DNA of 64,000 nt, from positions 2,542,001 to 2,606,000 of the forward strand of contig OZ223306.1 of NCBI GenBank assembly GCA_965140735.1. Direction: 5' to 3'. This document shows, piece by piece, positions 9,212-19,089 of the stretch; the stretch's first letter is position 1, and each line of letters starts with the position of its first letter. This stretch comes from Fusibacter_A sp965140735. Lineage in GTDB: Bacteria; Bacillota; Clostridia; Peptostreptococcales; Acidaminobacteraceae. Position numbers and translations under genes: made by a program. The notes under the pieces are model-generated. The model ran no database searches, had not been told where the DNA came from, and saw nothing but the letters and a program-made list of their open reading frames with translations.

Positions 9212-12200
9212 TTAATAAGGTGCTTTTTGCCACTCTGTACCATCAAAAATAATCCCTAAGCTCTCAGCATATATAGGTGCCGTATGTGCATCATCACCAT
9301 AACTGTTCGTTATATTTCTAACGTCCTGGATAATAATTATATCCCCATTTTGAGGCATGCTACAGAGTTCGAGTTCTAAAGATTTATGATCACTGCCTAT
9401 TTTCTGTGACATAATCCCAAAATTACTTGCATAAACATTCGTAGTTGCTGGTTTATATGCACTGGAAAAATGGTTCCAAGACTCTACATAATCATCATAG
9501 GTTAAAGTGACGATCACACTCGAACCCGAAGTGACACTCGTTATACTCGAAACTTTTGATGTGTCATTGATTCTCTTAATCTCACTTGATAAAGGCCCAT
9601 CGTAAGGATACGTGTACTCATAAGGCAATACGTAATTTTCACCCTTAGCAGATGAAATTGCAAAACCACTGTCTAACCTTATACGCGCATCCCCACTCGT
9701 TAGCATATCATATTTGTAAAGATACTTTGAAAGTTTACTGATAAAAGAAGGTGCACTCGTTTCAACGTTTCCAAGTTCCAAAGGCTTAATGAAAATCTGG
9801 TCTCCTAAAACACTGGTGGTTCCATATAAGTCCACTGGACCACTTGCATAGCACCCTGAACTCATGAGTTTCAATTTAGATACATCTACTGTATCGCTTT
9901 CATTTAAAGGCTCCGAAAACTTCAGCGCGATGAACTTTTCATCAAAAGGTAATGACAAATCAATTACTGAATCCACAAAGACAGGCCCTGCTTTATCTTT
10001 AACCTCTATGCTGTTTAGTGCAGGCAACTTATGCGCATAAATACTCTCAAACATTCCTGCGGATGTCAAATCTAATGTACCCTCAGCAGCTGTATTTACA
10101 ACCTCTCCTTCTGTAACCGAAAAATAAATTTTCGTATCGTTTGGATAATCTATACCACTAGGACTTGCAATCTGACTCATATCCACTGTCCCTGGTGAAA
10201 TCAAGCTTGAATTTAAAACTGCACCTACATCTACAAAAGATTCATCATTAACGGCTTTATCAAAGACCACCTCGATGAGATCAATTTTCCCATTTCCATC
10301 AGAATCCATCGTGTTCACCTCTAATATATCCAAAGAAGACAAATCAATTGTCCAATCAGAATCATAGGCAATATCAAACTGAGTCCTGTCAGGATCACCA
10401 CTTATAACCCCAGTTTGTAAACCATTGTAGTCATACAAGCCTTCAATATTAATTGAAAGACGATCTTTTGTAGTTAAAGGTTCCATCATTTGAACAACAA
10501 AGCTGAGCGTCACATCAGCTGAAACACCATAATCATAACTGTAGCCTCCTACAGTCATGCTGTTATTACTTCCCATGTACTTCGCCGCATGTTCTAGATT
10601 TACCATATAATTTGTTGCACTGCTATCATCTAAATAATCGTCAAGTACTAGAGTAATTACATATTGATTCAACGGTTGCTCCTTGAGCTTAACCGATTTA
10701 ATCATTGTTTTACTTGAATCAGATACACTACCATGTAAAACAATATTCTTACCTGTTAAAACAGTTTGATTGCCTGATACATCAGCAATTGTCAACCCAT
10801 CGTTGAAGTAGAGAAAAGTATTCTCATCAGCATCAACATACTGCATCATCCGCTTAACCGTATCGTAATCTAATCCGCTCATTTTCATTTCATTGCCATG
10901 CTCGCCTTGATGCTTATCCATTTTGCCAAATGCAATTGGATAGGCATCTGTGTATGAACTGGTGTCATTATTGAATATTCTAAAATCTGGAGTTTCAAAA
11001 CTTGTTGAAGTAAACGCTTCTGATGTTACTAACTTGATACTTTTATCATCACGTGATCCTTCAAAAGCATACCCCGCAGCAACAATCACAGGTGCCGCAT
11101 GATCTACCGTCCTCATACCTTGGGTAGCATCATTCAATGCCCCCACCAAATTCTTTATCGTGCCAGCTGGTATCGTCAAAATACCCATACCATCAGTGTT
11201 ATATGAAATGCTACTGGTGCTATGATCTAATTTCAAATAAACGATTGCATCATCCGGTGTATCTGTATACGCTCCTGTAAGGTTGGTAATAATCTGAGTA
11301 TCATCTACAGGATCTAATAAGTTATCAGACTGTAAAGCAATACCATTCTCTGCTATAAAAGTAGAATCATCAACAGGATTGTTAAAAGTCACTTGTAGAT
11401 GATCTACTAAACCATCACCATCTACATCTATTGTAGCAGCACTTGTGGCATAGAAATCACTTGATGGTGGTGCATCCATTGTCCAAGTGTCTCCAGTTGA
11501 ATCATAATAATAGGTGCGCGTAGTCTGCTCTTCACTATCAAAATAATCTGTTACAGGATAGTCAAATAAATCTTTTAGATAACTGTAATCTATAGTAACC
11601 ACATCTCCAGCCGAAAGTGTGTCACTTTGAACTTTCACATGGAAATTGATATTGATCTGATCTGTACTATCATATACATACCGAATGTCAGTAAATTCTG
11701 CAGTTGCATTTGAAAAAGAGCCTTTTAAGAAACTTTGAGGCGTTTCAATCAATGTCTGCATCTGTTCCGTAGGTAAATAGTCATCTAATTTAACTGTAAA
11801 TAAATAATCTGTATTTGGTGTTAAGGTTTGAACCGTTACATCTGAGACCATTGCCTTTTGAGTATCCATTGCAACTCCCAAAAGACTGATATTCTTTTGA
11901 AGAAGTCTTTGATTGCCACCTGCATCCGAAACATAAGCCGGCACTTCACTGTTCATTTTTAGACGAATATCTTCATGCCCATCTAAAGCGGCATTTTTTA
12001 AATAATTTACTGTTGAGTAATCCAATTTTTGAGCCTCAACATAAACCGCTGAACTTGAAGTCATTTCATAACCAATTGCTTGTGCATCACTATAGAGCAT
12101 CTCCTCAGAAGCTGCAATTCTTATGTTATGCCATAGATCTGAACTAATGTCATAGACTGGTTCTGAATAGACAAGCTTAATATACTTATCCTCAGCAGCA

Positions 12201-13621
12201 CCTTCAAAAGAAACCATTGCCCCTATAACCACTGGCGCTATTTTATCTATTGTGATTAAATTGGAGACCGTTCCAAGAGATATACCTGTTTTCGATTGAA
12301 TCATACCTGAATGTGGTACATTAAAAGAACCAAGTGGAATCGTATTAATTGACTTGCCAGAGGTATTAAGGTTAAATACAAGAACTGAATCATTGCTCAC
12401 ATCTGTTACACCAGAAATCTTATCATTAGAAATCTTGGATGTATCAATTGTACCGAGCATACCGCCTGATTCAATATAGGCACCACTTGATGCGACATAA
12501 GTTGAATCACGTACATCTTGATTAAATGTCATCACGATATGATCTGCTATACCATCGTCAGAAACTGCATCGACAACTTCCACTTTAGTCACTTCCAATG
12601 CCTCTGTTTCATCCTCATCGTCGTCTTTGGATGGATTTGTCGGTGTTGCTGGTGTTTCAGGGACTTTTGGTGTCTCTGGTGTTGCAGGTGTCTTTGCACC
12701 ATCAGCATCAGAAATTTGATCATAGATAATCTTATTAATCCCCTCATCAGGTCCTTCTTCTGGTGGCAACTCCTGCTTTTTCTGTTCAATTAATTGATCT
12801 AAGCCATTTGTGAGTGCTGGATCATAAGATTCAGGCTCATCCGCTACAATTTCAAGCACAAATAAATCCAAGTCTTTTACTTCAATTTGTTTCGCCTTTC
12901 CGACTTTGCTGACGACTTCTTGAATATTAATTTGATCAATTGTTTCACCTGCATCTATTCGACTCGTAATTTCATCTGAAATGCCTTGAACGAGTTCTGG
13001 ATCGAGCAATAAAGTCTCATTCGCATTTGCCAAGAGTTCGACATCTTGAGTAGAAGGTGATACATCGCCTTCACCTTGCTTTGAAACCTGTGTTTTCATA
13101 CTGACTTTACCTTCCAAAACAACCAATTCAGTACTGCTTTTCTCCTTCTGTTCTGGCGTTGGTGAAATCATATATTTAACATAGAATTTTGTACCTTTCG
13201 CACCCATAACTGCCGTTGGCGTTTCGATCTCAAAAGAATCGTCTCCTCCAAGTGGCTTACTGAGAGATGCCCAAACCTTTCCCGTGAATAGTTGGATATT
13301 AGTAGAATCCCCTCCGGACTCAGCTTCTGACATGAGTTCACTCAAACTCATATACGTTTTTTCGCCGACTTTTATATACTTATCACTGTCAATTTGAAGC
13401 GATATGGAAGCCCCCTTACCTGTAATAATACGATCGCCATGTTCTAGTTTGGTATTCACTTCAGGTGTAAATGCCTTCTCACCTCCTGCTTTTAAAATTG
13501 AAACCATTCCAGTGACTTCTACAACTGAAGCAGTTTTGTACTTTACAGCAAAATCTAATGGTACACCCATAAAAATGATAAGTACCACCAAAGTAACTGT
13601 TAAAACCTTCTGTTTCATCAT
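9212..13621 (-). CDS. giant exported FecR-domain protein with repeated Ig-like modules
   Basis: 1469 residues. A signal peptide (about 1-27) precedes a FecR domain (about 30-150: VEVTGMVSILKAGGEKAFT...LEHGDRIITGKGASISLQI). A Pro/Thr/Lys/Glu-rich low-complexity linker follows (about 310-340). The rest is built of three long repeats, each opening with an acidic signature and a strand-rich Ig-like segment: SDDGIADHIVMTFNQDV (near 353), DVDGDGLVDHLQVTFNNPV (near 732) and DSDGNGKIDLIEVVFDKAV (near 1107). The DxDGDG loops suggest calcium binding. No ECF sigma/anti-sigma gene lies beside it, so FecR here is more likely a surface-protein module than an iron regulator. The ribosome site is GGGGGG-rich, before ATGATG. 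Confidence 0.9.
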   Translation of the reverse strand: MMKQKVLTVTLVVLIIFMGVPLDFAVKYKTASVVEVTGMVSILKAGGEKAFTPEVNTKLEHGDRIITGKGASISLQIDSDKYIKVGEKTYMSLSELMSEAESGGDSTNIQLFTGKVWASLSKPLGGDDSFEIETPTAVMGAKGTKFYVKYMISPTPEQKEKSSTELVVLEGKVSMKTQVSKQGEGDVSPSTQDVELLANANETLLLDPELVQGISDEITSRIDAGETIDQINIQEVVSKVGKAKQIEVKDLDLFVLEIVADEPESYDPALTNGLDQLIEQKKQELPPEEGPDEGINKIIYDQISDADGAKTPATPETPKVPETPATPTNPSKDDDEDETEALEVTKVEVVDAVSDDGIADHIVMTFNQDVRDSTYVASSGAYIESGGMLGTIDTSKISNDKISGVTDVSNDSVLVFNLNTSGKSINTIPLGSFNVPHSGMIQSKTGISLGTVSNLITIDKIAPVVIGAMVSFEGAAEDKYIKLVYSEPVYDISSDLWHNIRIAASEEMLYSDAQAIGYEMTSSSAVYVEAQKLDYSTVNYLKNAALDGHEDIRLKMNSEVPAYVSDAGGNQRLLQKNISLLGVAMDTQKAMVSDVTVQTLTPNTDYLFTVKLDDYLPTEQMQTLIETPQSFLKGSFSNATAEFTDIRYVYDSTDQININFHVKVQSDTLSAGDVVTIDYSYLKDLFDYPVTDYFDSEEQTTRTYYYDSTGDTWTMDAPPSSDFYATSAATIDVDGDGLVDHLQVTFNNPVDDSTFIAENGIALQSDNLLDPVDDTQIITNLTGAYTDTPDDAIVYLKLDHSTSSISYNTDGMGILTIPAGTIKNLVGALNDATQGMRTVDHAAPVIVAAGYAFEGSRDDKSIKLVTSEAFTSTSFETPDFRIFNNDTSSYTDAYPIAFGKMDKHQGEHGNEMKMSGLDYDTVKRMMQYVDADENTFLYFNDGLTIADVSGNQTVLTGKNIVLHGSVSDSSKTMIKSVKLKEQPLNQYVITLVLDDYLDDSSATNYMVNLEHAAKYMGSNNSMTVGGYSYDYGVSADVTLSFVVQMMEPLTTKDRLSINIEGLYDYNGLQTGVISGDPDRTQFDIAYDSDWTIDLSSLDILEVNTMDSDGNGKIDLIEVVFDKAVNDESFVDVGAVLNSSLISPGTVDMSQIASPSGIDYPNDTKIYFSVTEGEVVNTAAEGTLDLTSAGMFESIYAHKLPALNSIEVKDKAGPVFVDSVIDLSLPFDEKFIALKFSEPLNESDTVDVSKLKLMSSGCYASGPVDLYGTTSVLGDQIFIKPLELGNVETSAPSFISKLSKYLYKYDMLTSGDARIRLDSGFAISSAKGENYVLPYEYTYPYDGPLSSEIKRINDTSKVSSITSVTSGSSVIVTLTYDDYVESWNHFSSAYKPATTNVYASNFGIMSQKIGSDHKSLELELCSMPQNGDIIIIQDVRNITNSYGDDAHTAPIYAESLGIIFDGTEWQKAPY

Positions 13622-13955
13622 TTTCCCCCCTATTTTTATTAACGTTTATGCGATTCTCCTTATCAAAGGTATTACTTATTTTCCCAAAAGCAATTGAACT
13701 AACTAATGTATACCCATTTTTCACTTTATTTTATACGTCATTTATCTTTTTCCTTCTATTATATTTTATTTTAACTCAATATAAAAACTATTTTAAAGAA
13801 AAAACACATTTTCCTAATGAAAATATTACATTTCCGAAAATATTTGATATAATATTCATAAGTTCTACTAATCAATTTTAAAATAAACATAACTTAAACT
13901 TCTCATAAGTTTAACAGCTTTATACTATCATTATTTATAGAAAAGGAGCATTTCA
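13622..13955. other. divergent promoter region, FecR gene / glycogen operon
   Basis: 334 bp without a gene, between the minus-strand FecR-protein operon and the plus-strand LysR-glg operon. On the plus strand TGATATAAT (extended -10, hexamer at 13848-13853), with a weak ATTACA at -35, is the best promoter candidate for the LysR/glycogen operon. It would give a leader of about 100 nt. No clear terminator or riboswitch was recognised. Confidence 0.5.
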
Positions 13956-14867
13956 ATGGAGCTCTATCCCAACATCAACTTTGAACTCTACAAATTTTTT
14001 TATTTTGCTGCAGATGAACTCAATTTTTCTAAGGCAGCACAAAATCTTCACGTCACTCAGTCTGCGGTTAGCCAAGCTATAAAATCTTTGGAATCGCAAC
14101 TTGAAGTGACTTTATTTTTTAGACAAGGCCGTAATATTCGTTTAACTTTTGAAGGCGAAGTACTCTTTAAACATGTTAAAAAAGCCTTTAACTTTATACG
14201 ATCAGCTGAAAACTCCCTTAACAGTATTAAATCGCTTGATGAAGGCACTGTTTTTATAGGTGCTAGCGATACCATCACGCGCTACCTACTGCTCTCTAAA
14301 ATTAAGGGGTTTAACGCACTATATCCCAAGGTAAAAATCTCTATTAACAACAGACCTTCACCAAGATCTGTAGAACGATTAAAAAACGGGGAAATTGATA
14401 TCGCAATTATCAATCTTAATCCAAATGTAGACTATAGCGGTTTAGAAGTTACCCCCTTTAATACCATTGATAATATATTCATTGCCGCAAATACTTATCT
14501 CCCACTACAGCGTGTTTCTAAAATTGCCTTGAAAGATATCTCTACGCTCCCTCTCATTTGTCTTGAAGAAAAATCAACAACACGTAAAATTCTTGAAGAG
14601 TTCTATAAAGCAAATCAACTCAAAGTGCAACCCTCATTTGAATTCGGTTCTTTAGAAGTTATATTAGAAGCTGTAAAATCAAATATGGGGATTGGATTTG
14701 TTTCGAAAAATGTAGCAGAACAAGACCTGATCGCAGAAAAAATTAGGGAAATTCCGATTATAGAAGAGATTCCCAAAATAAATGTGGGTATATTAACGAA
14801 CAAGAGCAAACCCCTCTCCTTAGCAACTCAAAAATTTCTAAATATACTCCTTGAAAAAGAAAGTTAG
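13956..14867 (+). CDS. LysR-family regulator heading the glycogen operon
   Basis: 303 residues. The N-terminal winged helix-turn-helix is typical of LysR (NFSKAAQNLHVTQSAVSQAIKSLESQL, about 22-50), and a periplasmic-binding-fold effector domain follows (about 90-295). The start has AAAGGAG upstream. The gene ends only 8 bp before glgB and runs in the same direction, so it is part of the glycogen operon rather than divergent from its target, which is unusual for LysR proteins. It probably controls this operon. The effector is not predictable from sequence; a sugar-phosphate or energy metabolite is a guess. Confidence 0.9.
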   Translation: MELYPNINFELYKFFYFAADELNFSKAAQNLHVTQSAVSQAIKSLESQLEVTLFFRQGRNIRLTFEGEVLFKHVKKAFNFIRSAENSLNSIKSLDEGTVFIGASDTITRYLLLSKIKGFNALYPKVKISINNRPSPRSVERLKNGEIDIAIINLNPNVDYSGLEVTPFNTIDNIFIAANTYLPLQRVSKIALKDISTLPLICLEEKSTTRKILEEFYKANQLKVQPSFEFGSLEVILEAVKSNMGIGFVSKNVAEQDLIAEKIREIPIIEEIPKINVGILTNKSKPLSLATQKFLNILLEKES

Positions 14868-14875
14868 GTGATCAA

Positions 14876-16801
14876 ATGCAGCCACATGAAATCAATCAAT
14901 ACATTCAAGATAAAGGTTATTTTTACTTGAACGAAGGCGAATTAGATGTCCATCTCTTCCATGAAGGCACATTTTATAAAAGCTATGAATTTTTAGGTGC
15001 ACATGCTGTCAATCGATTTGATGTAAATGCAGTGCGCTTCGTCGTATGGGCACCTAATGCAAATCAAGTCAATCTAATCGGCGATTTCAACGCTTGGGAT
15101 ACAACTAAACATCCTATGCAACGCGTTAAAAACAGTGGTCTGTGGCAAATTTGTGTCGTAAATGTTCAGCCCTTTGACAGCTATAAATACCATATCATTG
15201 GTCCCGATCACAGTGTCCATTACAAGGCAGACCCCTATGCATTTCATGCAGAAGAGCGGCCACAAACTGCTTCAAAATACTACGATCTGTCTGGCTATCA
15301 ATGGCATGATGACGCGTGGCTTGACAAACGAGAACAGACTGATCACTACCACAGTCCGCTTAACATTTACGAAGTCAACTTCCTTTCTTGGCGTCAAAAA
15401 CACGATGGCAAACAATACTCTTATCAGGATCTCGCACATGAATTAATCCCCTACGTTAAGGACATGGGATACACTCATATTGAACTCATGCCCATTATGG
15501 AACATCCCTATGACGGTTCTTGGGGGTATCAATTAACGGGTTATTTTGCACCCACGTCTAGATATGGAACCCCAAAAGATTTTATGTTTTTCATCGATCA
15601 ATGCCATCAAAACGACATTGGCATCATCTTAGATTGGGTGCCAGGTCACTTTTGCAAAGATGAACACGGGCTCTATCACTTCGATGGTGGTTCATGCTTC
15701 GAATCCAGTGATTACGAGCGCGCTCATAACGACCAATGGGGGACTGTCAACTTTGATTACAGTAAACCTGAAGTCAATACTTTTTTGATCTCCAACATAT
15801 TTTACTGGCATGAATACTATCATGTGGATGGCATCCGAATTGATGCAGTTGCCTATATGCTCTATCTCAACTTTGGTGGCCAACTTCTCAAAAATAAATA
15901 CGGCGGCGTTGAAAATTTAGAAGCTATTGATTTCATCAAAAAAATGAATCAAATTGTCTTTCAATATTTTCCACATACTTTGATGATGGCAGAAGAATCT
16001 ACTTCGTGGCCTATGGTTTCAAGACCTATTTCAGACGGTGGCTTAGGCTTTAATTACAAATGGAATATGGGATGGATGAACGATATCCTCGAATATATGG
16101 AGCTTGATCCCGTTTTTAGAAAAGGATTCCACAAAGCATTGACCTTTTCACTTACTTACGCTTTTACGGAAAATTTTGTTTTACCGCTGAGCCACGATGA
16201 AGTCGTTCATGGTAAAAAATCTTTGCTTAATAAAATGCCTGGGTCATACGAAGAAAAATTTGCTGGTTTAAAGCTACTCTATACTTATATGATGGCACAC
16301 CCCGGTAAGAAGTTGCTCTTCATGGGTGGAGAGTTCGGTCAATTCATAGAATGGAATGAGTGGCAAGCTCTGGATTTTCATCTCCTTGATTATGAAGCTC
16401 ATCAGAAATTAAAACAGTTCGTAAAAGACCTAAACTGGACATACCGTCATAATAACTGTTTTTACGAACTCGACACAAGCTATGATGGTTATGAATGGAT
16501 TGAAGTCGACAACTCAAATGAAAGCATTATTTCATTTGAACGCATCAATAAAGCTGGAGAACGTTTAGTCGTCGTCCTCAACTTTACACCAATTGAACGT
16601 CAAAATTACCCTGTAGGCGTTACTATTCCTGGTAAATATGAAGTCATTTTAAACTCTGCCGCTACAAAATATGGCGGTACAGTGGCAAATGCTTCTAAGA
16701 TTTATACTTCAAAAAAGGAACTCATGCATCACCGTTACCACGCGCTGAGAATCACACTCCCCCCTTATGGTGGTTTATATTTCAAATTAAAGGAGGACTA
16801 A
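14876..16801 (+). CDS. glgB: 1,4-alpha-glucan branching enzyme
   Basis: 641 residues, the usual length for GlgB. It makes alpha-1,6 branches in glycogen by cutting and transferring alpha-1,4 chains. A CBM48 module (about 40-130: FVVWAPNANQVNLIGDFNAW) precedes the GH13 barrel. The nucleophile is Asp323 in DGIRIDAVAY, the acid Glu373 in MMAEEST, and LPLSHDEVVHGK carries the third carboxylate; a beta-sandwich closes the protein. No signal peptide, so it is cytoplasmic. Second gene of the operon, 8 bp after LysR and 3 bp before glgC. Confidence 0.97.
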   Translation: MQPHEINQYIQDKGYFYLNEGELDVHLFHEGTFYKSYEFLGAHAVNRFDVNAVRFVVWAPNANQVNLIGDFNAWDTTKHPMQRVKNSGLWQICVVNVQPFDSYKYHIIGPDHSVHYKADPYAFHAEERPQTASKYYDLSGYQWHDDAWLDKREQTDHYHSPLNIYEVNFLSWRQKHDGKQYSYQDLAHELIPYVKDMGYTHIELMPIMEHPYDGSWGYQLTGYFAPTSRYGTPKDFMFFIDQCHQNDIGIILDWVPGHFCKDEHGLYHFDGGSCFESSDYERAHNDQWGTVNFDYSKPEVNTFLISNIFYWHEYYHVDGIRIDAVAYMLYLNFGGQLLKNKYGGVENLEAIDFIKKMNQIVFQYFPHTLMMAEESTSWPMVSRPISDGGLGFNYKWNMGWMNDILEYMELDPVFRKGFHKALTFSLTYAFTENFVLPLSHDEVVHGKKSLLNKMPGSYEEKFAGLKLLYTYMMAHPGKKLLFMGGEFGQFIEWNEWQALDFHLLDYEAHQKLKQFVKDLNWTYRHNNCFYELDTSYDGYEWIEVDNSNESIISFERINKAGERLVVVLNFTPIERQNYPVGVTIPGKYEVILNSAATKYGGTVANASKIYTSKKELMHHRYHALRITLPPYGGLYFKLKED

Positions 16802-16804
16802 CTT

Positions 16805-17941
16805 ATGAAAGAAGGCAAAATGATTGCGATGCTCCTTGCCGGTGGCCAAGGATCAAGACTTAAACTTTTAACAAAAGATGTTGCTAAACCCGCTGTTCCC
16901 TTTGGTGGAAAATATCGCATTATTGACTTTCCACTTAGCAATTGTTCCAATTCAGGTATTTTTGATGTGGGTATTTTAACGCAATACAAACCTTATCATT
17001 TGAACTCTCACATTGGCATTGGTAGCTCGTGGGATTTAGATAGAAGAACTGGCGGTGTTAGAGTATTACCACCATATACAAACGAACAAGGCGGGCGTTG
17101 GTATAAAGGCACTGCCAATGCCATCTATGAAAATATATCTTTTATAGATGAACTCAGTCCTGAATATGTTCTCATTCTTTCGGGAGACCATATCTACAAG
17201 ATGGATTACTCCACAATGCTGGATTATCACATGAAAAAAAAGGCTGATGTTACCATTTCAGTTGTTGAAGTCCCTTGGGATGAGGCTTCACGCTTTGGTC
17301 TTATGCATGTCAATCCAGATATGTCTGTTATTGAATTTGAAGAAAAACCTAAAAAACCTAAATCTAACTTAGCCTCAATGGGAATTTATATCTTCAACTG
17401 GAAAGCCCTTAGAAGATATTTGATTGCAGATGAAAAAGATTCTAACTCAGGTAATGATTTTGGGCATGATATCATCCCTAAAATGATGAATGATGGTAAA
17501 AAGCTCTTTGCTTATCAATTTGAAGGCTATTGGAAAGATGTCGGCACTATTAAAAGCTACTGGGAATCTAACATGGATCTCTTAGAAGATAGCAATACTT
17601 TAGACCTTTATGATCGTAATTGGAAGATTTATTCTAAAAATAGACATTTACCACCTCATTATGTCTCTAAAGATGCTTCTGTTGTGAACTCACTTATCAA
17701 TGAAGGTTGTCGTATAGAAGGCAACTTATATAATACAGTTCTCTTTAATGAAATCATGATTGCTAAAAATGCTAAGGTAATCAACAGCGTTGTACTATCA
17801 GGTGCTGTAATTGAAGAGGGAGCAGAAGTCTATAATGCTGTCGTCATGGAAGATGTAGTCATTAAAGCTGGGACCAAAATAGGTACTGAAGATGATACCA
17901 TTGTCTATCTTGTTTCCAAAAATAAAATTATTGAATCTTAG
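16805..17941 (+). CDS. glgC: glucose-1-phosphate adenylyltransferase, catalytic subunit
   Basis: 378 residues. It makes ADP-glucose from ATP and glucose-1-phosphate, the committed step of glycogen synthesis. The nucleotidyltransferase signature LLAGGQGSRLKLLTKDVAKPAVPFGGKYRIIDF is intact at about 12-45, with LSGDHIYKMDY in the middle and a C-terminal left-handed beta-helix of hexapeptide-type repeats (about 290-370). GGAGG precedes the ATG, 3 bp after glgB. It most likely forms a heterotetramer with the GlgD product encoded next, as in Bacillus-type systems (family knowledge). Confidence 0.97.
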   Translation: MKEGKMIAMLLAGGQGSRLKLLTKDVAKPAVPFGGKYRIIDFPLSNCSNSGIFDVGILTQYKPYHLNSHIGIGSSWDLDRRTGGVRVLPPYTNEQGGRWYKGTANAIYENISFIDELSPEYVLILSGDHIYKMDYSTMLDYHMKKKADVTISVVEVPWDEASRFGLMHVNPDMSVIEFEEKPKKPKSNLASMGIYIFNWKALRRYLIADEKDSNSGNDFGHDIIPKMMNDGKKLFAYQFEGYWKDVGTIKSYWESNMDLLEDSNTLDLYDRNWKIYSKNRHLPPHYVSKDASVVNSLINEGCRIEGNLYNTVLFNEIMIAKNAKVINSVVLSGAVIEEGAEVYNAVVMEDVVIKAGTKIGTEDDTIVYLVSKNKIIES

Positions 17942-17955
17942 AAAGAGGTGAAAAC

Positions 17956-19089
17956 ATGAAAAACTGTTTAGGAATTATCAATTTAAGTGAAATAGATAAT
18001 AATTTTGGTGTATTATGCCAAAGCAGACCAACTTCAATGCTCCCCTTCGCTGGCAGATATCGTGTGCTCGACTTCATTCTATCCAACATGGTGAACAGTG
18101 GCATCACTGGGATTGGTATTTTTACTGGCAATAAAGTACGTTCTATCATGGATCATCTGGGGTCTGGTCGTCCTTGGGATCTTGACCGTAAAATAAATGG
18201 TTTATTTTTATTCACCCCCACCTATGACTATACGTCTACTTACAAACGCGTAGGTGATCTGGACTTATTTTACCAAAATAATTCTTTTATCAAATATGCT
18301 AAACAAGAGCATTTGTTTTTATCAAAATCCTATATGGTTGCCAATATTGATCTCAATGAAGCTTATCAAAAATTTCTTGATTCAGATTCTGATATTTGTA
18401 TGATCTACAAACCTGTGGAAGATATAGAACATGCTTTTATCGGTTGTGATATGGTGCATTTGGATAAAAAAGGGGATTTCGTAAGTGTTGGTACAAACCT
18501 CGGTAAAAACAATAAATTCAATTTATCTCTTGAAATGTATTTTATGAAGAAAGAAATCTACTTTGATATCTTATTTGATGCCATTGAAAAAGGTTCTGCG
18601 AACTTCTTAAAGCAAGCTCTTTTTAACAATCTTCATAAGTACAAAGTGACCACACAAAGGTTTGATGGACATGTATCTTGTATTAACAACATTAAAAATT
18701 ATACAGAAGCCAATTTTGCCATTTTAGATTCTGAGATATCAAACGATCTCTTTTTTAAAAACGGACAAATCTTCACAAAAGTTAAGGATGAACCTTCTAC
18801 TTATTACAAATCACATGCAAAAGTTAAAAATTCTTTTATCGCAAATGGATGTCAAATTGATGGCTACGTTGAAAACTCCATTATTTTCCGTGGCGTAAAA
18901 ATTGAAAAAGGGGCTATTGTTAAAAACTCTATTATCATGCAAAAAGCTGATATTGAAAAAAATGTACATCTCAATCATGTGATTCTAGATAAACGTGCTA
19001 AAATAAGCACTGGTGTTACATTAATCGGCGAGCCAAATAATCCTTATATAGCAGGTAAGAAGGCCTCTATTAACAAGGAGGTTGTGTAA
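17956..19089 (+). CDS. glgD: glucose-1-phosphate adenylyltransferase, GlgD regulatory subunit
   Basis: 377 residues, a paralogue of the preceding GlgC. The N-terminal Gly-rich nucleotide loop is degenerate: where GlgC has AGGQGSRL, this protein has IDNNFGVLCQSRPTSMLPF. RYRVLDFILSN and the C-terminal beta-helix (VKNSIIMQKADIEKNVHLNHV) are kept. This pattern is typical of GlgD, which is catalytically weak but stimulates GlgC. GAGGTG precedes the ATG. It is followed directly, with no gap, by glgA. Confidence 0.95.
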   Translation: MKNCLGIINLSEIDNNFGVLCQSRPTSMLPFAGRYRVLDFILSNMVNSGITGIGIFTGNKVRSIMDHLGSGRPWDLDRKINGLFLFTPTYDYTSTYKRVGDLDLFYQNNSFIKYAKQEHLFLSKSYMVANIDLNEAYQKFLDSDSDICMIYKPVEDIEHAFIGCDMVHLDKKGDFVSVGTNLGKNNKFNLSLEMYFMKKEIYFDILFDAIEKGSANFLKQALFNNLHKYKVTTQRFDGHVSCINNIKNYTEANFAILDSEISNDLFFKNGQIFTKVKDEPSTYYKSHAKVKNSFIANGCQIDGYVENSIIFRGVKIEKGAIVKNSIIMQKADIEKNVHLNHVILDKRAKISTGVTLIGEPNNPYIAGKKASINKEVV

